Shown here one piece after another: positions 8,229 to 15,690 of a stretch of DNA of 33,377 bases. Made by a program: the position numbers and the translations under genes. Within the stretch, counting starts at the first letter, position 1. Each line of letters begins with the position of its first letter. This DNA comes from Candidatus Mediterraneibacter excrementigallinarum (lineage in GTDB: Bacteria > Bacillota > Clostridia > Lachnospirales > Lachnospiraceae), in NCBI GenBank assembly GCA_019120075.1, contig DWVT01000116.1, forward strand, positions 1-33,377. The letters are read 5' to 3'. A model generated the notes under the pieces. It had not been told where the DNA came from. It ran no database searches and worked only from the letters and a program-made list of their open reading frames with translations.

Positions 8229-9713
8229 ATGCCAGTATTTGATTTTAACAATTCAGCGGATCAGAAACAGGATCCGGTATGTACCTATTCTGTATTCCGT
8301 ACCAATGGATCAGAGCCGTCCCCGGAACATCCGATCCTGATCCTGGACAGTAGAGAAAAGGGACTGAAACATCATTGTCAGGGAGTGTTCACCAATCCGG
8401 TCAAAAGAACCGCCTTTGAGGCTGAGGGAGAAAACGGCGTGGTGAGCGCGGATATCCTGCAGATTGACGCACGATTTGTGAGTCTTCTGAAATGGCTGGG
8501 CGAAAATCACATCAATGTGAGGCTTTCAGGAGCGGATACAGAGGCGGGTTACTCTGTATACAAGATACGTGAGATCGCCTTCGGCGGAGGACATAAACTT
8601 TCGGCGGAGGACGGATTTCTTCAGTTTATGATCGAACGGCTCCTCGCCAGCGACGCGCCGTCGGAAGAGGCAGAGGATGAAGAGGCGGAAGAGAACGGGG
8701 ACAGCATGAAGCTGACCAGTATCCAGAGTATTACGGATTTTATGAACTGCGCGGGAAGAACGCTGCCTGATAATATCCGGCTCTGGGCGAGAAGAAATCT
8801 CGCCGTGGCAAAGTCCCATGAGGTGTCGGCGGAGGAGCGTCGTCATGCACAAAGGGCACTGTCCATTATGATGAATATTCAGTGGAAAAGCAACTATTTT
8901 GAATCTATAGATGTGGATGAAGCGCGAAAGATACTGGATGAGGAACTTTACGGGATGGAGAAAGTAAAACAGAGGATCATTGAGACCATCATCCAGATCA
9001 ACCGGACTCATACACTTCCGGCATACGGACTCCTCCTGATCGGACCGGCGGGAACCGGAAAATCTCAGATTGCCTATGCTGTGGCACGTATCCTGAAACT
9101 GCCATGGACAACACTGGACATGAGTTCCATCAACGATCCGGAACAGCTTACCGGAAGTTCCAGGATCTATGCCAACGCCAAGCCGGGGATCATCATGGAA
9201 GCATTCTCTGCAGCGGGAGAGTCAAGTCTTGTGTTTATCATCAACGAGCTGGATAAAGCAGCGTCAGGAAAAGGGAACGGCAATCCGGCAGATGTATTGC
9301 TGACTCTTCTGGACAACCTGGGCTTTACAGACAACTATATGGAATGTATGATCCCGACTACAGGAGTCTATCCCATCGCGACGGCAAATGACAGAGATCA
9401 GATCAGCGCACCGCTGATGTCCCGGTTCGCTGTGATAGAGATCCCGGATTACACACCGGAGGAGAAAAAGATCATCTTCACCAGATATTCCCTTCCGAAA
9501 GTAATGAAACGGATCGGGATGCGTCAGGAAGAATGTGTCCTGACAGAAGAAGCTCTTGACGCGGTCGTTGATCTCTACAGCGGCACCAGCGGGATCCGTG
9601 ACCTGGAACAGGCGGCGGAACATCTTGCCGCGCATGCGCTGTATATGATCGAGGCGGATCATGTGGATTCTGTGACCTATGACGGAGATATGGTAAGAGA
9701 GATTTTGCCGTAG
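8229..9713 (+). CDS. Lon-like AAA+ ATPase without protease domain
   Basis: The 494-residue protein has a unique N-terminal part (1-140), an acidic linker (about 142-158, rich in Glu), a helical segment, and an AAA+ module closest to that of Lon (about 235-480). Walker A is GPAGTGKS at 272-279. Sensor 1 is Asn387 in IATANDRD, the arginine finger Arg399 in PLMSRF, and sensor 2 Arg457 in SGIRDLE. Walker B reads LVFIINE (334-340), with Asn339 where Lon has Asp and Glu340 kept. The Lon Ser-Lys protease domain is absent, so a remodelling or chaperone role is more likely than proteolysis. It begins 19 bases after the activase with a strong GGGAGGAG site, so it probably shares the transcript. Confidence 0.75.
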   Translation: MPVFDFNNSADQKQDPVCTYSVFRTNGSEPSPEHPILILDSREKGLKHHCQGVFTNPVKRTAFEAEGENGVVSADILQIDARFVSLLKWLGENHINVRLSGADTEAGYSVYKIREIAFGGGHKLSAEDGFLQFMIERLLASDAPSEEAEDEEAEENGDSMKLTSIQSITDFMNCAGRTLPDNIRLWARRNLAVAKSHEVSAEERRHAQRALSIMMNIQWKSNYFESIDVDEARKILDEELYGMEKVKQRIIETIIQINRTHTLPAYGLLLIGPAGTGKSQIAYAVARILKLPWTTLDMSSINDPEQLTGSSRIYANAKPGIIMEAFSAAGESSLVFIINELDKAASGKGNGNPADVLLTLLDNLGFTDNYMECMIPTTGVYPIATANDRDQISAPLMSRFAVIEIPDYTPEEKKIIFTRYSLPKVMKRIGMRQEECVLTEEALDAVVDLYSGTSGIRDLEQAAEHLAAHALYMIEADHVDSVTYDGDMVREILP

Positions 9714-9746
9714 AGGATGCCAAAGCTGTATATCGCTAAGGCAGTA

Positions 9747-9810
9747 TTGTCTTTCATTCAATGGATTGATATAATTGTACTGCCGGGAGTTTGGCTTTCA
9801 CTTCCCGGCA
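9747..9810 (+). promoter_or_regulatory. Promoter and initial hairpin before the GNAT-like gene
   Basis: TTGTCT (9747-9752), a 17-base spacer and TATAAT (9770-9775) preceded by TG form a good promoter. Immediately after the expected start site lies a perfect inverted repeat, TGCCGGGA (9781-9788) with TCCCGGCA (9803-9810). It has no T run, so it may be an mRNA 5' stabilising stem or an operator. Confidence 0.65.
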
Positions 9811-9837
9811 TTATACAAGAGATAGGAAGAAACAGAA

Positions 9838-10257
9838 ATGGCAGTGATTTTGTATATAAGAAAGGATTATTTCAGAGGCGTGACCCTGTCGGACAAGAGT
9901 GCCCATATTCTGGAATTTCATTATAAAGGACAGGATGTGGATGTGTTTGACAATGGTGTGCAGGTCTTTCATCTGGAATATTTTCTTGAGAGCAAGTTCA
10001 AAGCGAATATACTGGATTTCTACGTGCCGGATATCAATCTGCGCGGCAAGGGGTATGGCAGCGTATGCATGCTGGAGATCCTGGATCAGCTGAAGAAAAA
10101 ACAGGTGACACTGATCAAAGCCCCTATCGGGTATGAAATGGCGCCGGTGGGATATACCGGACCGGAACAGTATCTGACGCTGATGACAGGATTTTATGAA
10201 AAGACCGGATTTATGATCAGCGGAGACGGCGACGCTGCGATCCAGATACTCGGATGA
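9838..10257 (+). CDS. GNAT-like acetyltransferase family protein
   Basis: This small protein of 139 residues seems to have a GNAT fold. Residues about 60-75 read DFYVPDINLRGKGYGS, which matches the R/Q-x-x-G-x-G/A acetyl-CoA pyrophosphate-binding loop following beta-4. The C-terminal FYEKTGF is the usual GNAT beta-6 region. The acceptor substrate cannot be predicted. The N-terminal third is less typical and could place the active site differently. GATAGGAAG at 9821-9829 is the ribosome binding site, and it has its own promoter at 9747-9775. No clear terminator follows before the ptsG promoter at 10341. Confidence 0.6.
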   Translation: MAVILYIRKDYFRGVTLSDKSAHILEFHYKGQDVDVFDNGVQVFHLEYFLESKFKANILDFYVPDINLRGKGYGSVCMLEILDQLKKKQVTLIKAPIGYEMAPVGYTGPEQYLTLMTGFYEKTGFMISGDGDAAIQILG

Positions 10258-10340
10258 GGTACAGAAAATGAATTTATGCCTCCGGGAGATTAGGAATAAT
10301 GCACAGTTTTTTCGATTTCAAATTGGTCAAAATTACAGGG

Positions 10341-10370
10341 TTGACGAATCGTCACAATTTTGTTTATACT
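10341..10370 (+). promoter_or_regulatory. Promoter of the ptsG transcript
   Basis: TTGACG at 10341-10346 and TATACT at 10365-10370 (18-base spacer) sit about 23 bases before the RNA antiterminator element. This is the right geometry for an antitermination-controlled PTS leader. Confidence 0.75.
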
Positions 10371-10392
10371 TAACTACGGAAAATGAATACGC

Positions 10393-10427
10393 GATAGTGT
10401 GTTACTGTAAGGCAGGCATAAACTATC
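10393..10427 (+). promoter_or_regulatory. Ribonucleic antiterminator (RAT) site for a BglG/GlcT-family protein
   Basis: GATAGT (10393-10398) pairs with ACTATC (10422-10427) around a core GTGTTACTG and CAGGCAT. That is the conserved RAT signature, closest in spelling to the GlcT target of ptsG. The 3' side overlaps the 5' arm of the terminator at 10416-10426, so the two structures cannot form together. The likely ligand is the antiterminator encoded at 13034-13867. Confidence 0.88.
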
Positions 10428-10480
10428 CCTTAACCCTCACATCAAAAGTGGGATAAAAAGGAATAGTTTATGCTTTTTTT
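10416..10480 (+). terminator. Conditional leader terminator of ptsG
   Basis: GCATAAACTAT (10416-10426) and ATAGTTTATGC (10463-10473) form a perfect 11-base-pair stem followed by seven T residues (10474-10480). A smaller internal stem is possible around 10433-10453. Folding of the RAT at 10393-10427 would block it. Confidence 0.9.
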
Positions 10481-10488
10481 GCGTACCA

Positions 10489-10625
10489 GCTTCAAGCCCT
10501 GCACCTGTACGAAAAGCCGTGTAGAAAGCTTGCTTTCTAAAACGGGTCTTCGGACAGGTATAGGGCGCAAGCCCGCGACCGAGATGAAGCAAAGCGGAAT
10601 CGAGGTGCGTAGCAGGGCTTGAAGC
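10489..10625 (+). repeat. 137-base palindromic structured element in the ptsG 5' leader
   Basis: A perfect 14-base inverted repeat (GCTTCAAGCCCTGC at 10489-10502, complement 10612-10625) encloses two further domains. One is an arm closed by ACCTGT (10503-10508) and ACAGGT (10554-10559) with an inner AGAAAGC-TT-GCTTTCT hairpin (10523-10538). The other holds GGGC-GCAA-GCCC (10563-10574) and a CGC...GCG arm. The element lies between the conditional terminator and ptsG, so read-through transcripts carry it. It may be a mobile palindromic repeat or a structured RNA. Confidence 0.6.
10558..10618 (+). repeat. 61-base direct repeat, copy 1
   Basis: Copy 1 of a direct repeat with a 77-base period. 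It differs from copy 2 (10635-10695) at two positions only, A/G in GATGAAGC and T/C in GTGCGTAGC. It contains a four-base-pair stem with a GCAA (GNRA) loop and a longer arm with CCGAGAT opposite ATCGAGG, which would place tandem G.A pairs in the helix. Confidence 0.85.
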
Positions 10626-10634
10626 GAACGGCGC

Positions 10635-10695
10635 GTATAGGGCGCAAGCCCGCGACCGAGATGGAGCAAAGCGGAATCGAGGTGCGCAGCAGGGC
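10635..10695 (+). repeat. 61-base direct repeat, copy 2
   Basis: Second copy of the 61-base structured unit, 26 bases before the ptsG ribosome binding site. It lacks the left-hand arm that accompanies copy 1, so it is a partial duplication of the larger palindromic element. Confidence 0.85.
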
Positions 10696-10735
10696 GCATG
10701 CCATCGCGAAAATGAGAGTTCAAGGAGGACAAGAC

Positions 10736-12943
10736 ATGAAAGACAAGATTTTTGGCGTTCTGCAGAGGGTCGGACGGAGTTTTATGCTCCCGATCGCGAT
10801 CCTTCCGGTAGCAGGGCTTCTGCTGGGGATCGGAAGTTCCTTTACCAATGCCACGACGATTGAGACTTACGGACTGCAGGCGATACTGGGAGACGGGACG
10901 ATACTGAACGCCCTGCTCACGATCATGAGCCGCGCGGGAAATATTATTTTTGACAACCTGCCCATTATCTTTGCGGTGGGAGTAGCCATAGGTATGGCGA
11001 AGAAGGAGAAAGAAGTTGCGGCTCTGGCGGCGATGATCTCCTTCTTCGTTATGAATGCAACGATCAGCGGTATGCTCACCGTACAGGGAGAGATTCTCTC
11101 TGACGGGACCATAGCGGAAGATGTGCTGAGCGGAACGATCGTGAGCGTCTGCGGGATCCAGACACTGCAGATGGGTGTGTTCGGCGGTATCATCGTAGGA
11201 CTCGGAGTTGCGGCGCTGCACAATAAGTTTTACAAGATCCAGCTTCCGAACGCGCTGTCATTCTTTGGCGGCTCGAGGTTTGTACCGATCATCTCCACAC
11301 TGACCTATGTGGGCGTGGGCATCCTGATGTATTTTATCTGGCCGGTTGTACAGAACGGGATCTATGCTCTGGGAGGGCTGGTGACAGGAACAGGATATCT
11401 GGGAACGCTGATCTTCGGTATCATCAAACGTGCGCTGATCCCGTTCGGTCTGCACCATGTGTTCTATCTTCCGTTCTGGCAGACGGCAGTGGGCGGAACA
11501 ATGGAAGTTGCGGGGCAGATCGTGGAAGGCGGACAGAATATCTTTTTCGCCCAGCTGGCTGATCCGAGCACGGTACACTTCAGCGCAGACGCGACCAGAT
11601 ATTTTTCCGGAGAGTTTATCTTCATGATCTTCGGACTTCCCGGAGCAGCTCTTGCAATGTACCGCTGCGCGAAACCGGAGAAAAAGAAACAGGCGGGAGG
11701 ACTTCTTCTTTCAGCGGCGCTGGCATGTATGCTGACGGGGATCACAGAGCCTCTGGAATTCTCATTTCTCTTTGTCGCGCCGATCCTGTTTGTCGTGCAG
11801 GTGATCCTTGCCGGCGCGGCGTATATGATCGCTCATATCCTGAATATTGCGGTTGGACTGACTTTCTCAGGCGGTCTTCTTGACCTGTTCCTTTTCGGGA
11901 TACTTCAGGGAAATGAAAAGACGAGCTGGCTTCGGATCATTCCGGTTGGAATTATTTATTTCATTCTGTATTATGTGATCTTCTCCGTTCTGATCACAAA
12001 GATGAACCTGAAGACGCCGGGGCGTGAGGATGACGATGCTGAGACAAAGCTTTACACAAAGGCGGATTACAAGGCAAAACAGGGGGCTGCCACAGCCGGC
12101 GCGTCTGCCGGTGCTTCCGGAGATGAAAAGAGTGTTCTTATCACGCAGGGGCTTGGAGGAAAGAAGAATATCTCAGATGTGGACTGCTGCGCCACAAGGC
12201 TTCGCTGTACAGTCGTAAAACCGGAGCTTGTAAATGAAGGGATCCTGAAGACTACTTCGCCTTCCGGCATTATCAGGAAAGGACAGGGGATCCAGATCAT
12301 CTACGGACCTTCTGTATCGGTCATCAAGTCCAATCTGGAGGATTATCTGGAGACTGCACCTGACGAAGAATATATCCCGGAATCCCGGGACGAGACGTCT
12401 GCATCTGATCTGTCCGGAACTGAAACCGCAGGATCCGACGGAGCGGCAGCAGGAAATACGGCGGAAAAGTCAGAGGCAGTGAAGGTAGAGAAAGTGCTTT
12501 GTGCTCCTGTCACAGGAGAGGCGGCTTCGATCACAGAGGCGTCTGACGAGGCATTTGCCGGCAAGATGATGGGAGACGGGTACCTTGTGCGCCCGGAGGA
12601 GGGAATGACCTACGCGCCGGAAGACGCGGAAGTTTCCTTTGTGTTCCCGTCAAAGCATGCAGTGGGACTTAGGAGTACTGACGGGACAGAGTACCTGATC
12701 CATATCGGTGTGGATACTGTGAATCTGAATGGGGAAGGCTTTGAAGCTTTCGTAAAAGACGGAGATCAGGTAAAAAAGGGTGACAAGCTCATAGGGTTTG
12801 ATATAAAATATATTAAGGAACACGCGAAGTCAGATGAGTGCATCATCGTGTTCACCAGTCTTCAGGAAGGCGAAGAGATCCGTCTAAGAAAGCCGGGGAA
12901 AGTTTCGGCACTGGATGAGACCGCGGAGATCGTAAGCTTTTAA
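10736..12943 (+). CDS. ptsG: PTS glucose-type transporter, EIICBA
   Basis: This 735-residue membrane permease imports and phosphorylates a hexose using the PEP phosphotransferase chain. Domain order is C-B-A. The EIIC membrane part (about 1-425) contains IPFGLHHVFYLPFW and GITEPLEF. EIIB (about 462-540) has its phosphocysteine at Cys485 in DCCATRLR, and an acidic, Ala/Ser-rich linker follows (about 541-585). EIIA (about 586-735) has the phosphohistidine His656 in LIHIGVDTVNLNG and the second active-site His641. The start is set by AAGGAGGAC at 10723-10731; the frame opens upstream into the repeats, which I exclude. Glucose is favoured by the GlcT-like RNA site, but N-acetylglucosamine cannot be excluded. 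Confidence 0.9.
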   Translation: MKDKIFGVLQRVGRSFMLPIAILPVAGLLLGIGSSFTNATTIETYGLQAILGDGTILNALLTIMSRAGNIIFDNLPIIFAVGVAIGMAKKEKEVAALAAMISFFVMNATISGMLTVQGEILSDGTIAEDVLSGTIVSVCGIQTLQMGVFGGIIVGLGVAALHNKFYKIQLPNALSFFGGSRFVPIISTLTYVGVGILMYFIWPVVQNGIYALGGLVTGTGYLGTLIFGIIKRALIPFGLHHVFYLPFWQTAVGGTMEVAGQIVEGGQNIFFAQLADPSTVHFSADATRYFSGEFIFMIFGLPGAALAMYRCAKPEKKKQAGGLLLSAALACMLTGITEPLEFSFLFVAPILFVVQVILAGAAYMIAHILNIAVGLTFSGGLLDLFLFGILQGNEKTSWLRIIPVGIIYFILYYVIFSVLITKMNLKTPGREDDDAETKLYTKADYKAKQGAATAGASAGASGDEKSVLITQGLGGKKNISDVDCCATRLRCTVVKPELVNEGILKTTSPSGIIRKGQGIQIIYGPSVSVIKSNLEDYLETAPDEEYIPESRDETSASDLSGTETAGSDGAAAGNTAEKSEAVKVEKVLCAPVTGEAASITEASDEAFAGKMMGDGYLVRPEEGMTYAPEDAEVSFVFPSKHAVGLRSTDGTEYLIHIGVDTVNLNGEGFEAFVKDGDQVKKGDKLIGFDIKYIKEHAKSDECIIVFTSLQEGEEIRLRKPGKVSALDETAEIVSF

Positions 12944-12950
12944 TATATGT

Positions 12951-12988
12951 CAGGCGGAGCCCGGGCGAAAGAGCCGGGGCTTCGCCTG
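12951..12988 (+). terminator. Hairpin between ptsG and the antiterminator gene
   Basis: CAGGCG (12951-12956) pairs with CGCCTG (12983-12988), extended inward by AGCCC with GGGCT. There is no T tract, so it may act as an mRNA processing or stability stem, or as a weak terminator lowering antiterminator output. Confidence 0.45.
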
Positions 12989-13033
12989 CATTGTGACGGA
13001 TGAAGAAAATGGAGAGACCGGGGGAAGAACTGT

Positions 13034-13867
13034 ATGTATCGGATCATCAAAGTTTTGAATAATAATGGTCTGCTGGTATATGACGAGCAGAAAAGAAAGG
13101 AACTCATCTTTCTCGGCACCGGAGTCGGATTCGGGAAAAGACCGACGGAGAAGGTGGCGGAGATCAGGGGCGCCAAGGTGTATTCCCTTGTCACCAGACG
13201 GAAGGATCAGTCTGTCCTGAAAGTCGTTAACGGGATCCGCCCGGAATTCATTGAAGTGGCGGGGCGTATCATTGAGGAGGCGGAAAAGGAGTTTCACGAG
13301 ATCGATCACGAGATCCTGCTTCCCATGGCAGATCATATCGCGCTTGCTGCAAAGCGGGTGAAGGAGAACCGGCAGATGCCGAATCCGTTCACCCCGGATA
13401 TCCGCGTTCTGTTCTCACAGGAATATGCGGTGGCGCAGAAGGGCAGGGAGATCATCCGGGAAATGACCGGATGCGAGATCAGTGACGATGAAGTGGGATT
13501 TATTACGCTTCACATCCATGCAGGTCTTTCCGACGAGCAGGTGTCCGTGACGCTTGATACGACCCGGATCATCAACGAGGGAATCGAGATGATCGAGGAG
13601 GCTTTCGGGCAGAAGATGCCAAGAGATTCTCTTGCTTATACCCGGCTGATGAGCCATCTTTACTATATGATCGCCCGCACCAGGCGGGGGGAATCCACGA
13701 ATGTGGACTTCAATGATTTTATATTTTCCAATTATCCGAAGACCGGAGAGGCGGCCCGCAGTGTCTGCCGGTTCATGGAAAAGGAACTGAAAAAACCTGT
13801 GGGAAAGGAAGAAATCGGATTTCTGGCGATCCATATCCAGAGAGTGATCTCACCGGAGACAGTCTGA
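13034..13867 (+). CDS. glcT: BglG-family transcription antiterminator (GlcT/LicT-like)
   Basis: The 277-residue protein has an RNA-binding CAT domain (1-55, with VLNNNGLLVY and GTGVGFGKRP) and two PTS regulation domains. PRD1 covers about 65-170 and carries His101 and His160. PRD2 covers about 171-277 and carries His208 and His267. All four phosphorylatable histidines are in place. In the family, phosphorylation by PTS proteins switches RNA binding on or off according to sugar supply. Its target is very probably the RAT at 10393-10427 ahead of ptsG. In Bacillus subtilis glcT lies upstream of ptsG; here it is downstream. It ends 12 bases before the response regulator gene, so read-through into the Bce-type module is likely. 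Confidence 0.88.
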   Translation: MYRIIKVLNNNGLLVYDEQKRKELIFLGTGVGFGKRPTEKVAEIRGAKVYSLVTRRKDQSVLKVVNGIRPEFIEVAGRIIEEAEKEFHEIDHEILLPMADHIALAAKRVKENRQMPNPFTPDIRVLFSQEYAVAQKGREIIREMTGCEISDDEVGFITLHIHAGLSDEQVSVTLDTTRIINEGIEMIEEAFGQKMPRDSLAYTRLMSHLYYMIARTRRGESTNVDFNDFIFSNYPKTGEAARSVCRFMEKELKKPVGKEEIGFLAIHIQRVISPETV

Positions 13868-13879
13868 GAGGAGAAGAAC

Positions 13880-14557
13880 ATGTACAAGATCCTGATCATA
13901 GAAGATGACCTGACCATGGCGCAGGCGATACAAAAAGAGATGACCGCGTGGGGAAATGAGGCGGAGTATGTACAGGATTTCCGCAATGTGATGAAAATTT
14001 TTGCGGAGTACGACCCGCATCTGGTGCTGATGGATATCACCCTTCCCTTTTATAATGGATATCACTGGTGCAGCGAGATCAGAAAGGTATCTGATGTCCC
14101 GGTCATATTTATCTCGTCTGCAGCGGATAATATGAATATCATCATGGCAGTAAATATGGGCGGAGACGATTTTATCGCTAAGCCGTTTGACCTGGGAGTG
14201 CTGACTGCAAAGACCCAGGCGGTACTTCGGAGAACTTACGATATGTCGGGAAAAGTACCGGTCCTGGAACACAGAGGAGCCATGCTGAATCTGTACGATA
14301 CCTGTCTGACCTACGAAGGGAAAAAGATCAGTCTCACAAAGAATGAGTTTCGGATCCTTCAGACTCTGATGGAGAACAAGGGGCGTCTGGTCAGCCGCGA
14401 GACGCTCATGACAAAGCTCTGGGAGACGGATGACTATATTGAGGAGAATACCCTGACTGTCAACATCGCACGGCTCAGGAAAAAACTGGAAAACGCAGGA
14501 CTGAAGGATTTTATCACGACGAAAGTGGGCGAGGGATATATTATTGAGAAATCCTGA
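13880..14557 (+). CDS. OmpR-family response regulator (BceR-like)
   Basis: The 225-residue protein has a receiver domain (1-115) with the acidic pair Glu8-Asp9/Asp10, the phosphoacceptor Asp52 in VLMDITLP, and Lys103 in AKPFD. A winged-helix DNA-binding domain follows (about 128-225) with ENTLTVNIARLRKKL as the recognition region. Regulators of this kind, paired with short intramembrane-sensing kinases, control ABC transporters for resistance to cell-wall-active peptides. It lies directly before such a kinase and ABC pair. GAGAGGAGAAG at 13866-13876 is its ribosome binding site. Direct repeats upstream of the ABC genes (15594-15621) are its likely target. Confidence 0.88.
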   Translation: MYKILIIEDDLTMAQAIQKEMTAWGNEAEYVQDFRNVMKIFAEYDPHLVLMDITLPFYNGYHWCSEIRKVSDVPVIFISSAADNMNIIMAVNMGGDDFIAKPFDLGVLTAKTQAVLRRTYDMSGKVPVLEHRGAMLNLYDTCLTYEGKKISLTKNEFRILQTLMENKGRLVSRETLMTKLWETDDYIEENTLTVNIARLRKKLENAGLKDFITTKVGEGYIIEKS

Positions 14558-14584
14558 GGACCCTAAGGTGGTGCTGGAGGCAGA

Positions 14585-15577
14585 ATGAAGAGTAGTATAT
14601 TGAGATTTATCGGAAGCCGCAGAGTTATCTTGCTCTGGGGCGTTCTCTGCACAGCGGTCTTCGCCGCTGTCTTTGCGCTGTACGGCATTGATCTGCGGGT
14701 GATCTGGTACCCGCTGGTCCTTTGCGCGGCGGTCACAGCGGGATTTTTTCTCCGGGAGCTGCATAAGGAGAGAAAGAAGCACAGGGAACTGGAACTTCTC
14801 CGTGAGGCGGAGAATCTGGACAGGGACAGCCTGCCTGAGCCGGAGAGCCGGACAGAGGAGGACTATCAGGAAATCCTTCTGAATATGCAGGAAAAACTCC
14901 GTAGAGAAAGGGAATATCAGGCGGAGAGCCGGAAAGACATGGAGGACTATTATGCCATGTGGGTCCATCAGATCAAGGCGCCGATCGCAGTGATGAATGT
15001 GCTTCTGCAGCAGGAGGATACTGCGGCGAACAGAGAGCTGAGGGGAGAACTGTTCCGGGTGGAGCAGTATGCGGATATGGCGCTCAGCTATGCAAGACTG
15101 GGCAGCGGGACTTCGGATCTGGTCATTCAGGAATATGAGCTGGACGGCATTATCCGCAGGGCGGTGCGCAAATACGCGGGGCAGTTTATCAGGAAAAAGA
15201 TCCGGCTTGTCTATGAGGGGACGGAAGTGTCGGTACTGACTGATGAGAAATGGCTTTCCTTTATCATAGAGCAGCTTCTGTCAAATGCAATCAAGTATAC
15301 GGCGGAGGGAAGCGTGACGATCCGTGTGGATGACCGGAAAAGGCTGACAGTCACAGATACCGGGATAGGTATCGCGCCGGAGGATCTTCCCCGGATCTTC
15401 GAGAAGGGGTATACGGGATATAACGGACGTCTGGATAAGAAGTCGACGGGGATCGGGCTGTATCTCTGCCGGATGGCTGCGGAGCGTCTGGGACATAAGC
15501 TTACGGTGGAATCAGAGCCGGGAAGGGGAAGCAGCTTCACAATAGATCTGGATTCTTATCCGTATCAGGCGGAGTGA
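14585..15577 (+). CDS. Intramembrane-sensing histidine kinase (BceS-like)
   Basis: The 330-residue kinase has two N-terminal membrane helices (about 14-34 and 39-56) separated by only a few residues, so it has no external sensor domain. A charged linker (57-115) leads to the phosphoacceptor His128 in WVHQIKAPI. The HATPase domain shows the N box EQLLSNAIKYT, the G1 box DTGIGIAPEDLP and the G2 box STGIGLYL. Kinases of this class do not detect the drug directly but follow the activity of the BceAB-type transporter. The transporter is encoded immediately downstream. GGAGGCAG at 14577-14584 adjoins the ATG, and the gene is 27 bases after the regulator. Confidence 0.88.
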   Translation: MKSSILRFIGSRRVILLWGVLCTAVFAAVFALYGIDLRVIWYPLVLCAAVTAGFFLRELHKERKKHRELELLREAENLDRDSLPEPESRTEEDYQEILLNMQEKLRREREYQAESRKDMEDYYAMWVHQIKAPIAVMNVLLQQEDTAANRELRGELFRVEQYADMALSYARLGSGTSDLVIQEYELDGIIRRAVRKYAGQFIRKKIRLVYEGTEVSVLTDEKWLSFIIEQLLSNAIKYTAEGSVTIRVDDRKRLTVTDTGIGIAPEDLPRIFEKGYTGYNGRLDKKSTGIGLYLCRMAAERLGHKLTVESEPGRGSSFTIDLDSYPYQAE

Positions 15578-15593
15578 GAGGATATTACAAAAT

Positions 15594-15658
15594 TGTCACA
15601 TGAGACGGTCGGAATGTCACAGGATTCGATGTCGGCATTCCGGCCGCTTTGCTATACT
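15594..15658 (+). promoter_or_regulatory. Likely response-regulator-dependent promoter of the ABC transporter
   Basis: TGTCACA occurs twice in direct orientation, at 15594-15600 and 15615-15621, exactly 21 bases apart (two helical turns). Behind them is an extended -10, TGCTATACT (15650-15658), with no good -35 (TGTCGG at 15630-15635). A weak promoter with paired upstream sites suits activation by an OmpR-type dimer. An inverted GGAATG/CATTCC pair (15611-15616, 15635-15640) overlaps. Confidence 0.6.
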
Positions 15659-15690
15659 GATTCCAGAAACAAAAAAGGAGGTCATGGACA

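Noticed and set aside
9717-9926. Small frame before the GNAT-like gene
   Set aside because: It spans the promoter and the 9781-9810 hairpin and overlaps the GNAT-like gene in another frame, with no supporting site.
10268-10456. Short frame (62 codons) upstream of ptsG
   Set aside because: It runs through the promoter, the RAT and the terminator, and has no ribosome binding site; these signals explain the sequence better.
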